A stretch of 64,000 nt of DNA from assembly GCF_001189955.1 (NCBI RefSeq), contig NZ_LFLT01000003.1:62001-126000 (forward strand), in the 5' to 3' direction. A program made the position numbers and the translations under genes. The number at the start of each line of letters is the position of its first letter. Position 1 is the stretch's first letter. Shown in pieces: positions 22,188-29,325 of this stretch. Origin of the DNA: Herbaspirillum chlorophenolicum (lineage in GTDB: Bacteria; Pseudomonadota; Gammaproteobacteria; Burkholderiales; Burkholderiaceae_D). Below the pieces are notes generated by a model. It made no database searches. It was not told where the DNA came from and saw only the letters and a program-made list of their open reading frames with translations.

Positions 22188-22667
22188 ATGGAACTAGATA
22201 CCACCGATTTGCGAATCCTGAACATCCTCCAGGAGAACAGCTCGATCAGCAATCTGGAACTCGCCAGCCGCATCAACCTTTCCCCCTCGCCGACCCTGGC
22301 ACGCGTCAAGCGCCTGGAGACGGAGGGCATCATCTCGCGCTACGTGGCGCTGGCCGATCCGCACCTGCTGGGGTTGAAGGTCAACGTGTTCGTCAAGGTG
22401 ATCCTGGAACGCCAGGGCGCCGAAGCGCTGGCCCAGTTTGAAAGCGCGGTGAGTGCTTTCGATGAAGTCATGGAAGTGTATCTGATGACCGGCGACGAGG
22501 ATTACCTGCTGCGTATCGTCGTGCCCGACCTGCTGACGCTGGAGCACTTCATCGTCGACCACCTGACCAAGATACCCGGCATCAAGAACATCCGCTCCAG
22601 CTTCGCGCTCAAGCAGATCAAGTACAAGACCGCGCTGCCCACACCCAAGATCAAAACCAAGCGCTGA
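22188..22667 (+). CDS. Lrp/AsnC family transcriptional regulator
   Basis: This is a 159-residue feast/famine regulator. An N-terminal winged helix-turn-helix (about 4-60, LDTTDLRILNILQENSSIS) is followed by a RAM ligand-binding domain (about 68-150, with the conserved GDEDYLLRIVVPD). The basic C-terminal tail (KIKTKR) is unusual but short. It is transcribed away from the stand-alone E1 gene, so it probably controls that gene in response to an amino acid or 2-oxoacid, as MdeR does for methionine catabolism in Pseudomonas. This is inference from the layout. Confidence 0.93.
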   Translation: MELDTTDLRILNILQENSSISNLELASRINLSPSPTLARVKRLETEGIISRYVALADPHLLGLKVNVFVKVILERQGAEALAQFESAVSAFDEVMEVYLMTGDEDYLLRIVVPDLLTLEHFIVDHLTKIPGIKNIRSSFALKQIKYKTALPTPKIKTKR

Positions 22668-22696
22668 ACGGTACCGCATCAAAAAGATACAGACAA

Positions 22697-22722
22697 ACAA
22701 AAGGGCCTTGCGGCCCTTTTGT
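22697..22722. terminator. Bidirectional terminator between the Lrp gene and the receiver gene
   Basis: An 11-bp stem ACAAAAGGGCC / GGCCCTTTTGT with loop TTGC is followed by TTTTC. It separates convergent genes. Confidence 0.85.
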
Positions 22723-22741
22723 TTTCGTCATGCACAACCAT

Positions 22742-23251
22742 TCAATTGCCAACAGGCGGCTTTCTCCACTGTGCCGCCGGACGCATCCAGTCGCCCGGAT
22801 GCGCCTTGCCCGACACCGGCGCACCATCGGCATCCTGCCCTTGAGGCTGGCACCAGCGCCGATAGAACTCGGCAATACAGCGCGCATACCGTTCGGCATC
22901 CACCGGCTTGGGCATGTATTCGGTAGCGCCGGCCGCCAGTGCTGCATCTTCTCCCTCCATATCGTACGAAGGGAAAGCCACCACCGGAACGCCGGCCAAA
23001 TCCGGATCGGCACGCAATTCCCGCAACACTTCCAGGCCATCGGCGCCGTCCAGGTCGGACTCCAGCAGGATCAGCGAAGGCAGCGGACTGTCACTGGTGC
23101 GGCGGCGCTGCTGCAACAGGCAACGACGGGCCGTCGCCGCGTCGGAATACACATGGAAGGAACAGCGCAGATTGCCCTTCCAGAGCGCGAAGCGGACCAG
23201 ATCGGCCGCTTCGGGACTGGAATCGATCATGACAATACTAGGGAAATCCAT
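22742..23251 (-). CDS. Stand-alone receiver-domain protein with degenerate phosphorylation site
   Basis: This 169-residue protein is a single CheY/Rcp1-like receiver domain (about 5-130) with a Pro/Gly-rich tail and no output domain. The fold pattern is intact: MIDSSPEA at strand 1, LILLESDLDGADGLEVL at strand 3, Lys115 in YMPKP. However, the usual phospho-acceptor Asp is Glu64, one residue of the strand-1 acidic pair is Ser11, and the usual Thr/Ser after strand 4 falls at Pro94/Ser95. Glu at the acceptor position often mimics the phosphorylated state, so it may be locked active. The start has AGGA about 9 nt upstream. No kinase gene is adjacent; partners are unknown. Confidence 0.8.
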   Translation of the reverse strand: MDFPSIVMIDSSPEAADLVRFALWKGNLRCSFHVYSDAATARRCLLQQRRRTSDSPLPSLILLESDLDGADGLEVLRELRADPDLAGVPVVAFPSYDMEGEDAALAAGATEYMPKPVDAERYARCIAEFYRRWCQPQGQDADGAPVSGKAHPGDWMRPAAQWRKPPVGN

Positions 23252-23588
23252 ACACCGTACATCCTGTAAAACTCGAAGAAACTGCCGGCTTTGGCCGACC
23301 TTGATGTTTTACAGGAGTCAACACGCCAACGGCATCGGAAATTTCCTGAGCGACAAGATTCCACGCTTTCGGGGATCCCGCCCACAGTCCCGGTTTTCAA
23401 GGCACAAACTCAGGCCCTCCCCCTTGCCGCAGCAGCCGACACGATGTTATTGCGCCACACGAACAGGGCGCATCCAAGTATTTTTAGTACGGGAGGTAGC
23501 GGCAATATCTGCCACTCATGCAGGATAATGGCGACGCTTGCATCGATGCATTGTCACGGCACCTGTTTCGTTCCCCAATGACGGCCAC
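23252..23588. other. Divergent intergenic region between the receiver gene and chrA
   Basis: There are 337 bp without a supported gene; short overlapping frames on both strands have no ribosome sites or family features. It contains an 11-bp perfect inverted repeat (23262-23272 and 23306-23316), listed separately. No clear -35/-10 pair was found. Confidence 0.45.
23262..23316. repeat. 11-bp inverted repeat upstream of the receiver gene
   Basis: TCCTGTAAAAC (23262-23272) and its exact complement GTTTTACAGGA (23306-23316) are separated by 33 nt. The inner arm overlaps the likely ribosome site (AGGA) of the receiver gene. It could be an operator pair or an RNA structure controlling translation. 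Confidence 0.6.
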
Positions 23589-24812
23589 ATGGACCCAGAC
23601 CATAAAGAATCAGCCAACGATCACGAGAGCATCTTCGGCCTGTTCCTCATTTTCCTTCGTCTTGGCCTCACCTCGTTTGGCGGCCCGATTGCCCATCTCA
23701 GCTACTTCCACAATGAATTCGTCACCAAAAGGCGATTTCTCTCCGAGCGAAGTTACGCGGACCTGGTCGCTTTATGCCAATTCCTTCCCGGCCCTGCAAG
23801 CAGCCAGGTCGGAATTGCCATTGGACTCCTCCGACACGGCTATCTTGGCGCAGTAGCATCGTGGGCAGGCTTTACCTTGCCCTCTGCCATTGCATTGATA
23901 CTTTTTGCCCTCGGCATTTCCCATTTCGGGACACTCATTCCCCCGGAAGCATTACATGGCTTGAAGGTCGTTGCCGTGGCGGTAGTTGCCCAGGCCGTGT
24001 GGGGCATGGCGCGCAATCTATGCACCGATGCCGCGCGCATCTCAATCATGGCTGTTGCGGCATGTATCGCCCTGCTCCTGCCCAACACATTCGGCCAGTT
24101 GACCGTCATCGCAGCGGCCGGACTGGTAGGGATGCTGACGTTCAAGCCTGATACTGCTCACCCCCATGAGCCCTTGCCTCTGCGCATAAGCCGCCGGGCA
24201 GGCTGCCGCCTGCTGCTGCTCTTTGCCTGCCTGCTCTTCGGCCTTCCCATATTGGCGGCTTCATTCCCGCATGGCGCCATTGCCGACATCAGTTCATTTT
24301 TCCGCGTAGGCTCGCTGGTTTTCGGTGGTGGCCATGTTGTTCTCCCATTGCTCCAATCCGAAGTGGTGCCGTCAGGGCTGGTCGATAACGATACATTCCT
24401 GGCCGGTTATGGCGCAGCCCAGGCCATCCCCGGCCCGTTGTTCACATTTGTCGCCTTCCTGGGCGCATCCATGAACACATCCCCATCCGGATGGTCCGGC
24501 GGCTTGATTTGCCTGCTGGCGATATTTGCCCCGTCGTTCCTTCTTGTGGCCGGCGCCATTCCTTTCTGGGACAGCCTGCGCAAGGACGCTCGCATGCAAG
24601 GCGCTCTTGCCGGAGTCAATGCAAGCGTAGTCGGCCTGTTGCTGGCCGCGCTCTACCAGCCAGTATGGACCAGCGCCATTCACCAGCCGGTTGATTTTGC
24701 CATGGCGCTATTGGCATTGATTGCACTGATGTTCTGGAAATTTCCACCGTGGCTGGTAGTACTTTTATTCGGTGCGGCAGGCGGTGCCGCCAGCATCCTG
24801 GGCAACGGTTGA
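23589..24812 (+). CDS. chrA: Chromate transporter ChrA (long, two-domain form)
   Basis: This is a 407-residue CHR-family inner-membrane protein that exports chromate. Both CHR halves are present. The N-half has GLTSFGGPIAHLSYFH and FLPGPASSQVGIAIG; the C-half has FRVGSLVFGGGHVVLPLL and QAIPGPLFTFVAFLG. I start at the ATG at 23589; an in-frame ATG at 23538 adds 17 residues, and neither has a clear ribosome site. No chrB or other metal-resistance gene is nearby, so it could also have a different anion substrate. Confidence 0.9.
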   Translation: MDPDHKESANDHESIFGLFLIFLRLGLTSFGGPIAHLSYFHNEFVTKRRFLSERSYADLVALCQFLPGPASSQVGIAIGLLRHGYLGAVASWAGFTLPSAIALILFALGISHFGTLIPPEALHGLKVVAVAVVAQAVWGMARNLCTDAARISIMAVAACIALLLPNTFGQLTVIAAAGLVGMLTFKPDTAHPHEPLPLRISRRAGCRLLLLFACLLFGLPILAASFPHGAIADISSFFRVGSLVFGGGHVVLPLLQSEVVPSGLVDNDTFLAGYGAAQAIPGPLFTFVAFLGASMNTSPSGWSGGLICLLAIFAPSFLLVAGAIPFWDSLRKDARMQGALAGVNASVVGLLLAALYQPVWTSAIHQPVDFAMALLALIALMFWKFPPWLVVLLFGAAGGAASILGNG

Positions 24813-24987
24813 TTGGAAGTTGCGGGAAAACGGGCATTCCACATTCTCGCCTTGACGAAAGCAGAAAACGCGCCGAGCATCAATAAGCGCCGCGACTCAT
24901 CCGACATCCGAATACTGGCGATCGACAACACGGAATTCTGACGACGCTTGCATACAACCATCTTGACTACCTGAAAGGAAAATCAAA

Positions 24988-25329
24988 ATGATGCTCGAGT
25001 GGAATGACTATCAAAAAGAATTGATGGCCCGTATCGGCGAAATTGGAAAACTCAGTCCCGACACCCTGCGCGGGTATCAGGCACTCTCCACCGCAGGCCA
25101 GAAGACGGGAAAACTTGATGCCAAGACCCGCGAACTGATTGCACTGGCAGTGGCAGTCACCCGCCAGTGCGATGGCTGCATCACGGTGCATACCGACGCC
25201 GCAGCCAAGCATGGCGCCACCGTCGAGGAAATTGCCGAGGCCCTGGGCGTTGCGATCGCAGTCAATGCGGGTGCCGCGATGGTGTATTCGGCGCGGGTCA
25301 TGGATGCCTTTTCAGTCAAGCATCCTTGA
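24988..25329 (+). CDS. AhpD-like carboxymuconolactone decarboxylase family protein
   Basis: This is a 113-residue all-helical protein with the alkylhydroperoxidase AhpD-type motif CDGCITVHTDAA (Cys61, Cys64, His68). The Cys pair suggests a thiol redox or peroxide-reducing role rather than decarboxylation. AAGGAAAA lies 7 nt upstream of the first ATG (24988); a second ATG follows directly. It is 175 bp from chrA and may be independent. No AhpC-type partner is adjacent. Confidence 0.88.
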   Translation: MMLEWNDYQKELMARIGEIGKLSPDTLRGYQALSTAGQKTGKLDAKTRELIALAVAVTRQCDGCITVHTDAAAKHGATVEEIAEALGVAIAVNAGAAMVYSARVMDAFSVKHP

Positions 25330-25445
25330 TCCGGCACTCCCCTCGCATGAGACGGGAGGGTGGCTTGGTTCAATCATCATCGACTGCTGGAGTCCATTGC
25401 CTGCATCCCTCCGGTAGAAGCTGAAGCAAACTACTACAGCCAATT

Positions 25446-27605
25446 TCACCTCGAGCCCCACCAATTCCAAATCCTCTGCCCCAGACCGAGTTGGTTCGCC
25501 CCGCCCGGCCCGCGTCCATGTGCGGCGTCCACGTAATCCCAGACCGCAAGCCCGGCATCCACGAGATCAGGCCGATCTGGTTGGCCAAGCGCACGGAATT
25601 CGAAAATCGGCCGATTCCTGTTGGGTGTTGCGATATTACCGACCCCGTGTGCCGTCATCAATGCTCCGGTGCCAGCTACCGCAGCGCCTGTGGCCGCGGC
25701 TCCTTCGACAGGTGCATAGCTAGCGATAGTGCCGGCGACCACCAGCGCGGCGCCGGCTACCGCTTCCAGCGCCGAACCGATCTGTACGTCGTAGCTGCCC
25801 GCATCCATGCGCGCACCGTAGCTGCCCAGCGATTCGAGATCGTCGGCTTCGGCGCGTCCTGGATACCGCGTGCGATAGTCAGCGGCTGTGAGGCGATCGG
25901 TGCCGGTTGCCAAGCCCTGGAACCAGTCGCCCATGCGCAAGCGTCCTCCGAAGTTGCCTGCGCCGGGCGCCGACCCGGCCCGGAATACCGACGTTTGACC
26001 GTTGACGTGCGCGGGCGCGTGCGGGCTTGTTATGATCATCTGCCGGGCAATGTGCATCAATTCCTGCCGCCAGGCCGCTGCATTCGTGGCGATGGCGTGT
26101 ACCTGGTTCGGCGGCAATTGCCGCAGCACGGTGGCAAAGTCGGTGCGCGCCATCAGGCCGCCCGCAAAACCCTTGGGATACGGGGCATTGGTATTCCACG
26201 AATTGACAGGAACCTCGACAATCATGCCGATCACGGCAGCCATGTTATTGATGTTCTCAGCAGCTCCAAGCCCCAGTGCTGCACGTATGTTGGGCAGGCG
26301 TGCCGTAACTTGTGCACGGATGCCAACGTGTTCTTCGCCGCCTTGATTGATGTAAGCGACGGCGGGGGCCGCACCGGGTACGTTTACGGCGGCCATGGCG
26401 GCCCCCGACCGGATCTCCCGCAGCGCATCGAGACTGAGACCCGCGCTGGCCTGGATTTGCGCATAGTGAGGGGCGCCCGCACTGACTATTTCGATGTCGG
26501 GGGAGGCGTTGCCGCTGTAAAAGCTGGCAGGTTGGATACCGTTGGCATTGTCGATACGCTGCCAGAGGGCGGCCAGGGTACGCAATCGGCCTTCCGCTTT
26601 CGACCGGCCACCCGCTGCGAGATCGTCAATCGGCTCGGTCCGCATTTCAAGGTCGAACGAACCGTTGAGGTCATCGACCGACACATCCCAGCCGGAACCG
26701 CTCCACAACACCATGCCCTTGCTCAGCACCGGTGGCGGGGCCACGCCCGGCCGCGGTCTGACGGCCACTGTGCCAAGTTCGACCTCATACCCAATGGCGC
26801 GTTGAGCCACGGGCATGGCCGATGGCGCAAGCAAATTCATTTGCGCTATGTTCTCGTCTGCACCTTCATCTGTACGCTGCGCGACTGCCTTGGCTCCCAT
26901 TACATCGGCCTCATGCTCCAACCCCGCATCATCGTTGACCGGTACGCCACTCTGCATCTGTATCGTCGGCTTCACTCGTCCTTGCGCCTGTTGCACCACA
27001 TGCCAGGCTTCGTGAGGCAAATGTCGCTCCTGGCCTGGCGCGAGATGAATGTCGCTGCCTTGCGCATACGCATGTGCGTTCAACTGTGCCGGTTGCGGCG
27101 AGTTGTAATGCACCCTCACATGATCCATGCCCATTCCCGACAGATTTTCAATGCCCGATTTCAAGTTGTCCGGCAGGCCTGTGTTATTGGGATGGAGAAC
27201 TTCCTGTTTGGCCAACTGTGTCGGTGCTGAGGGCAGGAAATTTCCTTGCTGCGACTTATCTTCCGCGATGCCAGCACGTTGCGGAATTTCGAATTTTCCT
27301 TGCAGAATTTCTTCATCCGATACGCGCTGGGAGGTCTCAGACTCTTCCTGCTCCGGATCCTCAAATTTCATCTTCTGCGACGTCGTACGCGCTGCTGTGT
27401 CGCTCTCCATCAACTGCTTCAGCGTTCGCATACCATCATGCCGCGGACTTGCATCCATCATTGCTTTCCGCTGAACGTCGGCAGCCGCAGAGGCGCGATT
27501 ATCGATAAACGATGATATTGCCGCATTCGATTGTGCAGATTTTTTGCCGGCAAATTCAGCTTGTCGCTGTTTCATCGGTTGCCGAATAACAGATTGATAA
27601 ACCAT
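25446..27605 (-). CDS. DUF4157 (eCIS-core) protein with uncharacterised C-terminal effector-like region
   Basis: The predicted protein has 719 residues. Residues 1-140 are polar and probably disordered. The DUF4157/eCIS-core domain spans about 144-235 (MGMDHVRVHYNSPQPAQL, HLPHEAWHVVQQAQGRVKP). Its HEAWH (198-202) is an HExxH zinc-peptidase-like motif, and a downstream acidic EHEAD (230-234) may give a third ligand. Residues 270-560 form a separate domain beginning IGYEVELG and including DLEMRTEPIDD (318-328). Residues about 611-657 are Ala/Gly-rich and hydrophobic, like a membrane hairpin. The family occurs in polymorphic toxins and cargo of extracellular contractile injection systems. No injection-system, immunity or secretion gene is in this window, so it is an orphan. 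A GGGGGAA ribosome site precedes the start. I do not assign a biochemical activity to the C-terminal part. Confidence 0.85.
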   Translation of the reverse strand: MVYQSVIRQPMKQRQAEFAGKKSAQSNAAISSFIDNRASAAADVQRKAMMDASPRHDGMRTLKQLMESDTAARTTSQKMKFEDPEQEESETSQRVSDEEILQGKFEIPQRAGIAEDKSQQGNFLPSAPTQLAKQEVLHPNNTGLPDNLKSGIENLSGMGMDHVRVHYNSPQPAQLNAHAYAQGSDIHLAPGQERHLPHEAWHVVQQAQGRVKPTIQMQSGVPVNDDAGLEHEADVMGAKAVAQRTDEGADENIAQMNLLAPSAMPVAQRAIGYEVELGTVAVRPRPGVAPPPVLSKGMVLWSGSGWDVSVDDLNGSFDLEMRTEPIDDLAAGGRSKAEGRLRTLAALWQRIDNANGIQPASFYSGNASPDIEIVSAGAPHYAQIQASAGLSLDALREIRSGAAMAAVNVPGAAPAVAYINQGGEEHVGIRAQVTARLPNIRAALGLGAAENINNMAAVIGMIVEVPVNSWNTNAPYPKGFAGGLMARTDFATVLRQLPPNQVHAIATNAAAWRQELMHIARQMIITSPHAPAHVNGQTSVFRAGSAPGAGNFGGRLRMGDWFQGLATGTDRLTAADYRTRYPGRAEADDLESLGSYGARMDAGSYDVQIGSALEAVAGAALVVAGTIASYAPVEGAAATGAAVAGTGALMTAHGVGNIATPNRNRPIFEFRALGQPDRPDLVDAGLAVWDYVDAAHGRGPGGANQLGLGQRIWNWWGSR

Positions 27606-28026
27606 TTCCCCCGCCCAAGAAAAATAGTTGCAAACCCTCGATCAATTGCCCATTCATCAACTACGCCGTCCAACATCGCTTGGCACACATGCAAGGGCAT
27701 GCCCGATTTTTTGTGTAAACGAGGTTTCGTTCTTTCGTTCAATTCATAGAGATTCGTTCACCGAACTGAATAGTAATCCCGGTTAGTGCAGCTTTCCAAT
27801 GTTGGATTGGCAAAGTCCACTTTATATTGATATGAGCAAGGGAAAGAAGAGTATTACCAGTGCCTCACGCTGATCATTGCAGCGTTTCTCGTGCTTCGCA
27901 GACGCATGCGGCGAAATACACAGAGGCCAGCGCAAGCCCGACAGCGCGGTGCTCCTGTGCATTGTTATACGGCGCATGATCCCGCAGGATCGCAACCTGA
28001 GCACGTCCGATACCGCGTTACCCATA

Positions 28027-28032
28027 TATAAT
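28027..28032 (+). promoter_or_regulatory. -10-like TATAAT upstream of the small ORF
   Basis: A consensus TATAAT lies in ATATATAATC. No clear -35 is seen at 16-18 bp. Transcription from here would give a leader of about 175 nt before the 40-codon ORF, containing the hairpin at 28151-28177. Confidence 0.35.
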
Positions 28033-28150
28033 CACGGACGCCCAAACATTGTCTTGAGCGGCTGACAGCAAGTTTCCATGACTGACCAGCCGTTTACACA
28101 GCAATGGCATCGGAGCGTAAAGGAAACTTGCCTCTTCCATGCCAGAAGGA

Positions 28151-28177
28151 CCATAGCCGCGCTTGACGCGGCTATGG
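28151..28177 (+). repeat. Perfect 11-bp hairpin in the small-ORF leader
   Basis: CCATAGCCGCG and CGCGGCTATGG surround loop CTTGA. No T run follows, so a leader or small-RNA structure is more likely than a terminator. Confidence 0.6.
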
Positions 28178-28216
28178 CCGTGCAAGAGCAGCATGTTGCT
28201 GGTCGCTGGAGAAAAC

Positions 28217-28339
28217 ATGAACAACCGCCTGAAAAAAAGACTGATTTACCGCCGTCACCGAATTGGACAATTAATTGCTGCGATCGAGTCGCTTCTGGAT
28301 TTGGAGCAGTCGCTTCAGGAAGCCAAGAAAGCAGACTAA
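28217..28339 (+). CDS. Small hypothetical protein, 40 residues
   Basis: An ATG with GGAGA 5 nt upstream opens a 40-codon frame ending in TAA 16 bp before a strong terminator. The predicted peptide starts MNNRLKKRLIYRRHRIGQL. Its basic N-terminal third leads into an amphipathic helix with regular Leu/Ile and an acidic/Lys end (EAKKAD). It has no signal peptide and no membrane span long enough to be sure of. It matches no family I recognise. Ribosome site, compact size and terminator make it a credible gene; alternatively the transcript is a small RNA with a chance frame. Confidence 0.55.
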   Translation: MNNRLKKRLIYRRHRIGQLIAAIESLLDLEQSLQEAKKAD

Positions 28340-28355
28340 AGCTCTGGGTAGAAAC

Positions 28356-28382
28356 AAAAAACGGCCTTGCAAGGGCCGTTTT
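28356..28382 (+). terminator. Rho-independent terminator after the small ORF
   Basis: Stem AAAAACGGCC / GGCCGTTTTT with loop TTGCAAG ends in T5. It lies 16 bp past the small-ORF stop. Confidence 0.82.
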
Positions 28383-28398
28383 TGCATTCAATGCCTGA

Positions 28399-28704
28399 TG
28401 TCAATTCGGCAAGGTCGCCAAGGCGCTGAGGAGTATCCATGCCCACTTCAAGACGGTCACGCACACTTCGCCGATCCAGTACATCAAATCGACCCGGTTG
28501 CATCAGGCACGGCTGCTGATGATTCGCGACGGGCTGACTGCGGCGTCCGCTTCGGCACGCGTCGGCTATGAAAGCCCCTCGCAATTCAGCCGCGAATTCA
28601 AGCGTTTCTTCGGTCGCAGTCCGATCGAGGAGGTGCGCGATATGAGAGCCTCATTCGCACTATCGCCAGCGGCACAAATCTCGCAGTTTTCTCTAGCGCA
28701 CTGA
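28399..28704 (+). pseudogene. AraC-family regulator remnant
   Basis: An open stretch without a proper start encodes the end of an AraC-type regulator. GKVAKALRSIH is the usual linker start of the DNA-binding domain. It runs straight into HFKTVTHTSPIQYIKSTR and continues through VGYESPSQFSREFKRFFG, the second helix-turn-helix. The first helix-turn-helix core (normally about 25 residues with WTLEALA and MSRSAF patterns) is missing, and so is the whole N-terminal domain; a terminator sits just upstream. This is an internally deleted, 5'-truncated fossil. A TTG at 28498 could express only a 68-residue fragment. Confidence 0.75.
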
Positions 28705-28776
28705 ATTTTTCGGCGCCTCTACACCGCCTGGACGGTTGAGCAAGCGTTGATTCAAGCCTTCGGCCACCCAAAAGAA

Positions 28777-28802
28777 AAGGGCTGCGACGCATCGCAGCCC
28801 TT
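28777..28802. terminator. Bidirectional terminator between the AraC remnant and doxX-like gene
   Basis: Stem GGGCTGCGA / TCGCAGCCC with loop CGCA is flanked by an A-rich run and T5. It ends the leftward pirin-DoxX unit. Confidence 0.82.
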
Positions 28803-28819
28803 TTTCTGTTCCAGTCCGT

Positions 28820-29254
28820 TCAGCGGGCAGAACTGAGCGTGCCCGCCACCTTGCTGTGGCGCTGGTCGAGGCTGAACGCGCCGCCACCGAAAGCCACGAC
28901 TTGCAGCAAACCGCCGGCCATGGCCAGGTTCTTCAAGAAATGGAACAACTGGTTCTGATCGGCCAGCGCGTTGTGGAAGATCAGGGCCGAAGCCACCGAG
29001 AACAACGCCAGGATGACTGCAACCAGGCGAGTACGATAGCCCAGCGCCAGAAGCGCGCCGCCAACCAATTCGGTCGCCAGTGCAGCGGCGAAGACCAGGA
29101 TGGGCAACGGCAGCCCCACCGAGGCAATGTAGCCGATGGTGCCGGCAGGGGCCATCAGCTTACCAAAGGCGCTGACCAGGAAAATACTGGAAATCAGCAA
29201 GCGGCCGATCAAAGGCAGTACCGAGACTGAAGCGGGAGTGGATGTGGTGGTCAT
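28820..29254 (-). CDS. DoxX family membrane protein
   Basis: This is a 144-residue inner-membrane protein with four hydrophobic segments. It has the DoxX pattern: RLLISSIFLVSAFGKL near the N-terminus, LATELVGGALLALGYRTR in the middle and NALADQNQLFHFLKNLAMAGG near the end. DoxX proteins are often linked to thiol/redox stress and quinone-related clusters. AAGGA lies 9 nt upstream of the start. It is 71 bp downstream of the pirin gene and probably co-transcribed with it. Confidence 0.9.
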   Translation of the reverse strand: MTTTSTPASVSVLPLIGRLLISSIFLVSAFGKLMAPAGTIGYIASVGLPLPILVFAAALATELVGGALLALGYRTRLVAVILALFSVASALIFHNALADQNQLFHFLKNLAMAGGLLQVVAFGGGAFSLDQRHSKVAGTLSSAR

Positions 29255-29325
29255 GATGAAGTCCTTTCAAAAATGTCGACAATAAAAAAGTTGATGCAAA
29301 CAAGGGGCTCGGTGTTGGCGCGCCT

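Larger units (their letters stand above)
27606..28216. other. Poorly coding, AT-richer flank between the DUF4157 gene and the small ORF
   Basis: These 611 bp hold no gene I can support. TTCGTTC occurs three times (27726, 27734, 27753). A perfect -10-like TATAAT lies at 28027-28032 and an 11-bp hairpin at 28151-28177. A 106-codon frame from 28078 has no ribosome site and overlaps the better small ORF, so it was not called. Confidence 0.5.

Noticed and set aside
25491-27230. 579-codon plus-strand frame opposite the DUF4157 gene
   Set aside because: The minus-strand product has a recognisable domain, start and ribosome site; the plus-strand one has none.
27726-27759. Three TTCGTTC copies as a CRISPR-like or iteron array
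   Set aside because: The 7-bp units are irregularly spaced and too few; no repeat-spacer structure.
28078-28398. 106-codon plus-strand frame before the AraC remnant
   Set aside because: No ribosome site, runs through the terminator and overlaps the better-supported 40-codon ORF in another frame.
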